NCBI GenBank assembly: GCA_964244585.1
Contig: CAXTJM010000002.1
Location: 124,001-188,000, forward strand
DNA length: 64,000 bases
Source: LMUY01 sp964244585
GTDB lineage: Bacteria; Pseudomonadota; Alphaproteobacteria; Acetobacterales; Acetobacteraceae
Reading direction: 5' to 3'
This document shows, piece after piece, positions 59,849 to 64,000 of this stretch. Below the pieces are notes generated by a model, which saw only the letters and a program-made list of their open reading frames with translations, ran no database searches and was not told the DNA's origin. Within the stretch, counting starts at the first letter, position 1; each line of letters begins with the position of its first letter. The position numbers and the translations under genes are program-made.

Positions 59849-61189
59849 ATGGGACAGACGCCTTTGGCGACCTTTAAGACGGATTATCGCGTCGGTATCG
59901 ATGGCTACAACTTGGCCATCCCACGGGGCACCGGGATATCAACATATGCACGCTCCCTGAGTATCTGTCTTCGGCAGATCGGCCATCCTATCGACGTCCT
60001 GTACGGCATGGACATCGACCCGGCCAATGCTCCCGTGATGCGTCAAGTCGCATTCTTCGAGCAGTTGCAGACGGAGCGCGGATACCGTCGTCCACCCTAT
60101 CCTTCGATGAAGTGGGGCCGGCATATGCTTCGAGCCTGGCGAGGTGCAAGCGCCGTCGAAATTCCCATTGATGGCCGGGTAGAAGCACGACCGGTGAAGG
60201 AGCGCCTACCAGAATATGATCGCATACTCAACGTAATGGGGCTTTTCGGCCTGTCCGCACAGTTTTTCCGTAATTTCAAGCGGTTTATGCCTGTGCGGAT
60301 GGCCAATCCTCCTGCGATCATGCACTGGACTTACCCGGTGCCCGTCATTCTGGAAGGTGCACGCAACATCTATACGGTGCACGACCTGGTACCGCTTCGG
60401 ATGCCCTATGCAACGTTGGATCACAAACCAACACATAATCGCCTGTTGACGGAATGCCTTCGCAGAGGCGACCAGGTCTGCACGGTGTCGGAACGTAGCC
60501 GGGACGATATTTTGAGCTTCTTCCCCAGCGTCGAGCCGGACCGTGTCACGAATACCTACCAGGCCGTGCTACCCCCTTCCGACCCGCTTCCGTCTGACCA
60601 AGTCGCGCGACTGTTGCAAGATGGATTTCGGTTGGTGTCCGGGAAGTATTTCCTGTTTTTCGGCTCGGTCGAACCGAAAAAAAACGTTGGTCGATTGCTG
60701 CAAGCCTTCCTGGCCTCCGACATAGCAATGCCTCTTGTCATCGTGACAGCACGCGGCTGGCAGGCCAGCGCGGAAACGGAGTTGCTTCGTAATATCGACC
60801 CGGCCGACCTGCGCATAAGACAAATCGAGTACGTGTCACAGGACATGCTGACGATTCTGGTGCGCGGAGCCCGTGCCGTGACCTTCCCCTCGTTGTATGA
60901 AGGATTCGGTCTGCCAGTTCTGGAGGCGATGCAACTTGGCACACCCGTGCTGACGACGCGGGAAGGATCGTTAGCCGAGATCGCCGGGGACGCAGCGCTG
61001 TTCGTGGATGCGTACAACGTTGAGAGCATTGCCCAAGGCTTGTGTCGCTTGGCAACCGAGGATGCCCTGTGCGCCAATCTGCGGCAGCGCGGCTTTAATC
61101 AGGCAGAGCAATTCAATATGGCACGCTACCAAGATCGTGTTCGGGCAATGTATGATACCGTGCTTGCCCGCCCGTCTCGCGGCTCCTGA
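59849..61189 (+). CDS. Glycosyltransferase family 4 (GT-B)
   Basis: 446 residues. N-terminal G-I-D-G-Y-N-L-A-I-P-R-G-T-G-I-S-T-Y loop (acceptor side), T-V-H-D-L-V-P-L in the middle, and the C-terminal donor domain with F-F-G-S-V-E-P-K-K-N-V-G and the E-x7-E motif P-S-L-Y-E-G-F-G-L-P-V-L-E-A-M. The pattern is that of mannosyl- and fucosyl-type GT4 enzymes in polysaccharide clusters. It is followed 17 bases later by a second glycosyltransferase. Base composition is lower in GC than upstream genes. Confidence 0.88.
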   Translation: MGQTPLATFKTDYRVGIDGYNLAIPRGTGISTYARSLSICLRQIGHPIDVLYGMDIDPANAPVMRQVAFFEQLQTERGYRRPPYPSMKWGRHMLRAWRGASAVEIPIDGRVEARPVKERLPEYDRILNVMGLFGLSAQFFRNFKRFMPVRMANPPAIMHWTYPVPVILEGARNIYTVHDLVPLRMPYATLDHKPTHNRLLTECLRRGDQVCTVSERSRDDILSFFPSVEPDRVTNTYQAVLPPSDPLPSDQVARLLQDGFRLVSGKYFLFFGSVEPKKNVGRLLQAFLASDIAMPLVIVTARGWQASAETELLRNIDPADLRIRQIEYVSQDMLTILVRGARAVTFPSLYEGFGLPVLEAMQLGTPVLTTREGSLAEIAGDAALFVDAYNVESIAQGLCRLATEDALCANLRQRGFNQAEQFNMARYQDRVRAMYDTVLARPSRGS

Positions 61190-61206
61190 GCTCCGGCGGC
61201 ACCATC

Positions 61207-63564
61207 TTGTTCTCCATCAAATCCAGGCGGTCTGCTGGCGTTCCCGTCACTCCAGCAGTGCATCGCATCCTGGCGCAGGGCAATGCGGCCCGTGACCGCC
61301 AGGATTGGGCCCGAGCCGCTTCAGCATTTCGTCGAGCATTGAGATCTGCGCCGGATCTGGCGCATATCTGGGTTCAGCTCGGCAATATGGAAAAGGAGCA
61401 AGGGCTGAGAGAAGAGGCGGAGTTTGCCTACATGCAAGCTGCCCAAATACATCCCCATGATGCCGAGCCGCTGCTCCAGTTAGGACATCTGTTCAATCTT
61501 GAAAACGAGCAGGTGAAGGCTGGTCAATATTACCTGCGGGCGTTTCGGGCCGACCCTGGACTGATCGACGCCGCAACCGGACTTCATCGTACCATCGCAC
61601 GTGCACGCGGCGAAAACCGCCAGCACCTAATTGAGATACTCAGAGCCACTTTAGCCGATGTTCCAGACGCTAAAACAACTGACACTCTTTCCCTGCCACC
61701 AAGTGTCGAGGAGTCGGACAGTCGGCTATGCCTGGTGTTCGACATCTCGGATCTTATTGGCTACTTTGCACATGGAAGGTCACCGACAGGTATTCAGCGC
61801 GTTCAAATCGAGGTTGTGAGCCACGCTCTACTTCGCCAAGACTGTAACATATCTGTTTGCTGCTTCACCGATGGAGGACATGATTGGCTTCAGATCCCAG
61901 ATGGTGTTTTCCGCCATCTCGTGGCGCTTAGCCTGAAGAGCAGTGATCGTAAAGATCCAGAATGGATTATTGCTTTACACCAGCTTCATCTACATTTAGC
62001 GCTCTCGAACACTTTCACCTTTCCGAGCGGCGCTTACCTCATTAACTTGGGCTCTTCTTGGCAATTACACAACTATTTTCTATTCGTGCGTGACGCAAAG
62101 GCACGGTATGGCGTTCACTACGTACCATTCGTCCACGACCTCATTCCTGTTGTCGCACCGGAACATTTTATCAAGAGTGCTCGGCAGGAGGTCATTCCAT
62201 GGGTGTCTGGCGTGTTCACTCATGCAGACCATATCTTGGTCAATTCGGAGGCGACGCGAAAAGACCTGCTGCAAACCGGCGAAATCCTGGGCCGATATCT
62301 TGACCCCATGGACATAGCAGTCATTCGCTTGAATGCGGACTTCCGAATGGCGCAACGTGATCCCGCACCTGGCCCGCTGCCTGGAACTGCGTTGGCGCAA
62401 TGGCAGCTTGAAGAGAAACCTTTCATCCTGCTCGTCTCAACTGTCGAGTCAAGAAAGGGGCACGGAACAGCGTTGGATGCCTGGATCGAGTTAATCGAGC
62501 GGCATGGGCCAGCCAATACCCCGACGCTGGTTTGCGTAGGCAAGAAAGGGTGGCTTAGCGCTAAGGTCTACCAACGCTTGATCAACAATGAGGCGCTTGC
62601 CTCTTGTGTCAGGATGTTACCCTCCATTTCAGATACGGAGCTATCGTTACTATATGATAGCTGTCTTTTCACAGTCTATCCAAGTCTTTATGAAGGGTGG
62701 GGACTGCCAATCACGGAAGCTCTCTGCTACGGTAAGCCGGTCATCACATCCAATACATCTTCCTTACCGGAGGCAGGTGGTGATTTCGCTGTCTATATAG
62801 AACCCGGTTCTACTCATGCGCTTGCTGTTGCCGTGGAACGAATGTGGTTGGACGTTGAATATCGCAAGGCAATCGAAGCTCGCATCAAGCTAGAGTTCCG
62901 ACCACGCTCTTGGAGTGATGTGGCGGGCCAGATTAATACGGTATTGGGCGAGATGGCGAAGCGCGATCAAAGCGTCATCACCACTGCACCAGTGTCAGTA
63001 GCCCGGATGGGAGCGTATCACCCGATCGCGCGCAGCACAGCGGCTAGAATTTGGCGTGGTTACGGGGTAGGAGAAGTCTTTAGAACGGGCTCCGGATGGA
63101 GCGCACCTGACGCCAATGGCAGTTGGACAAGTTCATGTGGTGGGGCTTTGACGATAGGACTACCCCCATTCGATGGTAACTTGCGTGTTGGCTTGTTGTT
63201 GCTCGGTGCTTCTGAATGTGACGTAGAGTGGAGGGTAAGTGTTGAGCACGGCCCAACTCTATCTGGCGTACTTGCAAAGCGCGGGCGTAAGTGGGTGATG
63301 TTTAACTGCTCCGTTGCGACGCAAAAAAGCTTGTTACGCCTGAACCTTGAGTCCGAGCCAGACGGGGCAGATCTACGGCAAGACAATCAGAATTATGATG
63401 GTTCATCTACAGTTGGACTTGCCGGTTTTTTTCTGCATGACCTTGATGACGATAAAGCGGCAATGCGCTTTCTCGAAGCTGCCGCCTTTGGCAATTTGGA
63501 GGACCTCGACGCTTACCGCGAGACCGCGTCTAGTCCGCCCTACTCATCGACTTACACGGGATGA
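61207..63564 (+). CDS. TPR-glycosyltransferase 4 fusion with an extra C-terminal domain
   Basis: 785 residues from a TTG start; no ATG is available before the domain begins. Residues about 15-130 hold TPR-like repeats (A-R-D-R-Q-D-W-A-R-A-A-S-A-F-R-R-A-L). Residues about 170-590 are a GT4 enzyme (G-R-S-P-T-G-I-Q-R-V near 190, H-D-L-I-P-V-V-A, S-T-V-E-S-R-K-G-H, and P-S-L-Y-E-G-W-G-L-P-I-T-E-A). Residues about 600-785 form an unassigned beta-rich domain. The gene is visibly AT-richer than the flanks, and the weak start and composition suggest acquisition. Probably assembles a surface glycan with its neighbour. Confidence 0.75.
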   Translation: MFSIKSRRSAGVPVTPAVHRILAQGNAARDRQDWARAASAFRRALRSAPDLAHIWVQLGNMEKEQGLREEAEFAYMQAAQIHPHDAEPLLQLGHLFNLENEQVKAGQYYLRAFRADPGLIDAATGLHRTIARARGENRQHLIEILRATLADVPDAKTTDTLSLPPSVEESDSRLCLVFDISDLIGYFAHGRSPTGIQRVQIEVVSHALLRQDCNISVCCFTDGGHDWLQIPDGVFRHLVALSLKSSDRKDPEWIIALHQLHLHLALSNTFTFPSGAYLINLGSSWQLHNYFLFVRDAKARYGVHYVPFVHDLIPVVAPEHFIKSARQEVIPWVSGVFTHADHILVNSEATRKDLLQTGEILGRYLDPMDIAVIRLNADFRMAQRDPAPGPLPGTALAQWQLEEKPFILLVSTVESRKGHGTALDAWIELIERHGPANTPTLVCVGKKGWLSAKVYQRLINNEALASCVRMLPSISDTELSLLYDSCLFTVYPSLYEGWGLPITEALCYGKPVITSNTSSLPEAGGDFAVYIEPGSTHALAVAVERMWLDVEYRKAIEARIKLEFRPRSWSDVAGQINTVLGEMAKRDQSVITTAPVSVARMGAYHPIARSTAARIWRGYGVGEVFRTGSGWSAPDANGSWTSSCGGALTIGLPPFDGNLRVGLLLLGASECDVEWRVSVEHGPTLSGVLAKRGRKWVMFNCSVATQKSLLRLNLESEPDGADLRQDNQNYDGSSTVGLAGFFLHDLDDDKAAMRFLEAAAFGNLEDLDAYRETASSPPYSSTYTG

Positions 63565-63703
63565 TAGCTGCTCCTGGTTGGACAAGAGCTGTGCGCGCTG
63601 AGGTTTGCCGCTTCCGCTTTACGTTTCCCCGGCGCTCGTGAGGGGCAAGCCGCTCGTGGCTCCCGTAAAACGATGCCTACAGGGACAAGACGAGTCCTGG
63701 GGC

Positions 63704-64000
63704 CTAATCCTCATCGCACGCCATGCCCGCCTGCGCTCCGCCGCGCCGGGCCGACTGGCCTGGCGTGGTCGCACGCCTGTCCGTCACGCTGACGGTTGCA
63801 GTCAATCCGGACGAAAGCACGACCGGGCATGGCACATCGTCCAGCTCGACCCTGACGGGGATGCGTTGCGCGAGCCGCACCCAGGTGAAGACGGGATTGA
63901 CATTCGGCAGCCCTTGCACGCCAGGCGCGGCGTCTGGAACGTCGATGCCGCGGCCCCGACCGGAAACACGCCCCGTCACGGTGATCCCGGGATATGCCAT
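63704..64000 (-). CDS. Membrane-fusion (HlyD/AaeA-type) efflux subunit, C-terminal part
   Basis: The 98 codons visible from the right edge read as the C-terminus of an AaeA/EmrA-type periplasmic adaptor: G-I-T-V-T-G-R-V, N-V-N-P-V-F-T-W-V-R-L-A-Q-R-I-P-V-R-V-E-L and V-L-S-S-G-L-T-A-T-V-S-V. The 5' part lies beyond 64000; the ATG at the very edge is probably internal. AaeA proteins pair with FUSC-family AaeB transporters to export aromatic acids. An unconserved Arg/Gly-rich tail follows. Confidence 0.75.
   Translation of the reverse strand: MAYPGITVTGRVSGRGRGIDVPDAAPGVQGLPNVNPVFTWVRLAQRIPVRVELDDVPCPVVLSSGLTATVSVTDRRATTPGQSARRGGAQAGMACDED

Overview
This is a GC-rich stretch of an alphaproteobacterial chromosome. 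The likely source is Acetobacteraceae or a related Rhodospirillales lineage. The evidence is the flagellar gene set (FliX regulator, FlgF/FlgG rod genes, a FliL-FliM-MotE-like-CheY-CheZ string), a DksA with a single cysteine, many GTG/TTG starts and many ATGA-type overlaps between genes. No rRNA, tRNA, CRISPR array or intact mobile element is visible.

Layout. 1-5.3 kb: a FUSC-family transporter cut by the left edge, the methylcitrate-cycle pair prpD-prpC, and a Lys/Ala-rich histone-H1-like protein. 5.3-7.5 kb: a sugar-acid kinase and a glycosyltransferase that follow the flagellar genes on the same strand. 7.5-21.1 kb: flagellar and chemotaxis genes in two divergent blocks (flgN-flgJ-flgI against fliX-dksA-DUF29; flgF-flgG-flgA-flgH against fliL-fliM-DUF6468-motE-like-cheY-cheZ-large AMIN-like protein). 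In both divergent gaps I see a well-matched sigma-54 promoter and an identical 7-5-7 inverted repeat, which suggests sigma-54/FlbD-type control. 21.2-26.8 kb: polyamine synthesis (speD, speE), tatA, ribF and a three-gene operon (ketopentenoate-hydratase-like, SDR, D-threonine-aldolase-like).

26.9-32.5 kb: a thiolase plus acyl-CoA synthetase operon with a MarR regulator, then a head-to-head pair of poorly known genes, each with an internal duplication. 32.6-37.8 kb: an IS1380-type remnant and a six-gene copper operon (DUF2946, barrel protein, PCu(A)C chaperone, CopC, a CopD-cytochrome fusion, SCO). 37.9-44.9 kb is a decaying accessory stretch with pseudogenes, an orphan peptide-type binding protein, an Old Yellow Enzyme reductase and a 2-methylfumaryl-CoA isomerase (Mct)-like gene.

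45.0-59.6 kb: an Mcd-type methylsuccinyl-CoA dehydrogenase, a LysR regulator and a long colinear catabolic operon. The operon holds an acyl-CoA ligase, a complete branched-chain-type ABC transporter, an alcohol dehydrogenase, an acyl-CoA dehydrogenase and two pairs of thiolase-like protein plus DUF35 protein. Both thiolase-like proteins have lost the usual catalytic motifs and resemble the Ltp2/DUF35 retro-aldolases of steroid side-chain breakdown. The genes read as import, CoA activation, oxidation and non-thiolytic cleavage of an unknown carboxylic acid. 59.8-63.6 kb: two glycosyltransferases of lower GC. The right edge holds the C-terminus of an efflux membrane-fusion protein.

The most interesting leads are the Mct/Mcd combination, the paired Ltp-like/DUF35 modules in a LIV-transporter operon, the duplicated SHG/SHVN protein facing a tandem PPC-domain protein, and the sigma-54/dyad arrangement.
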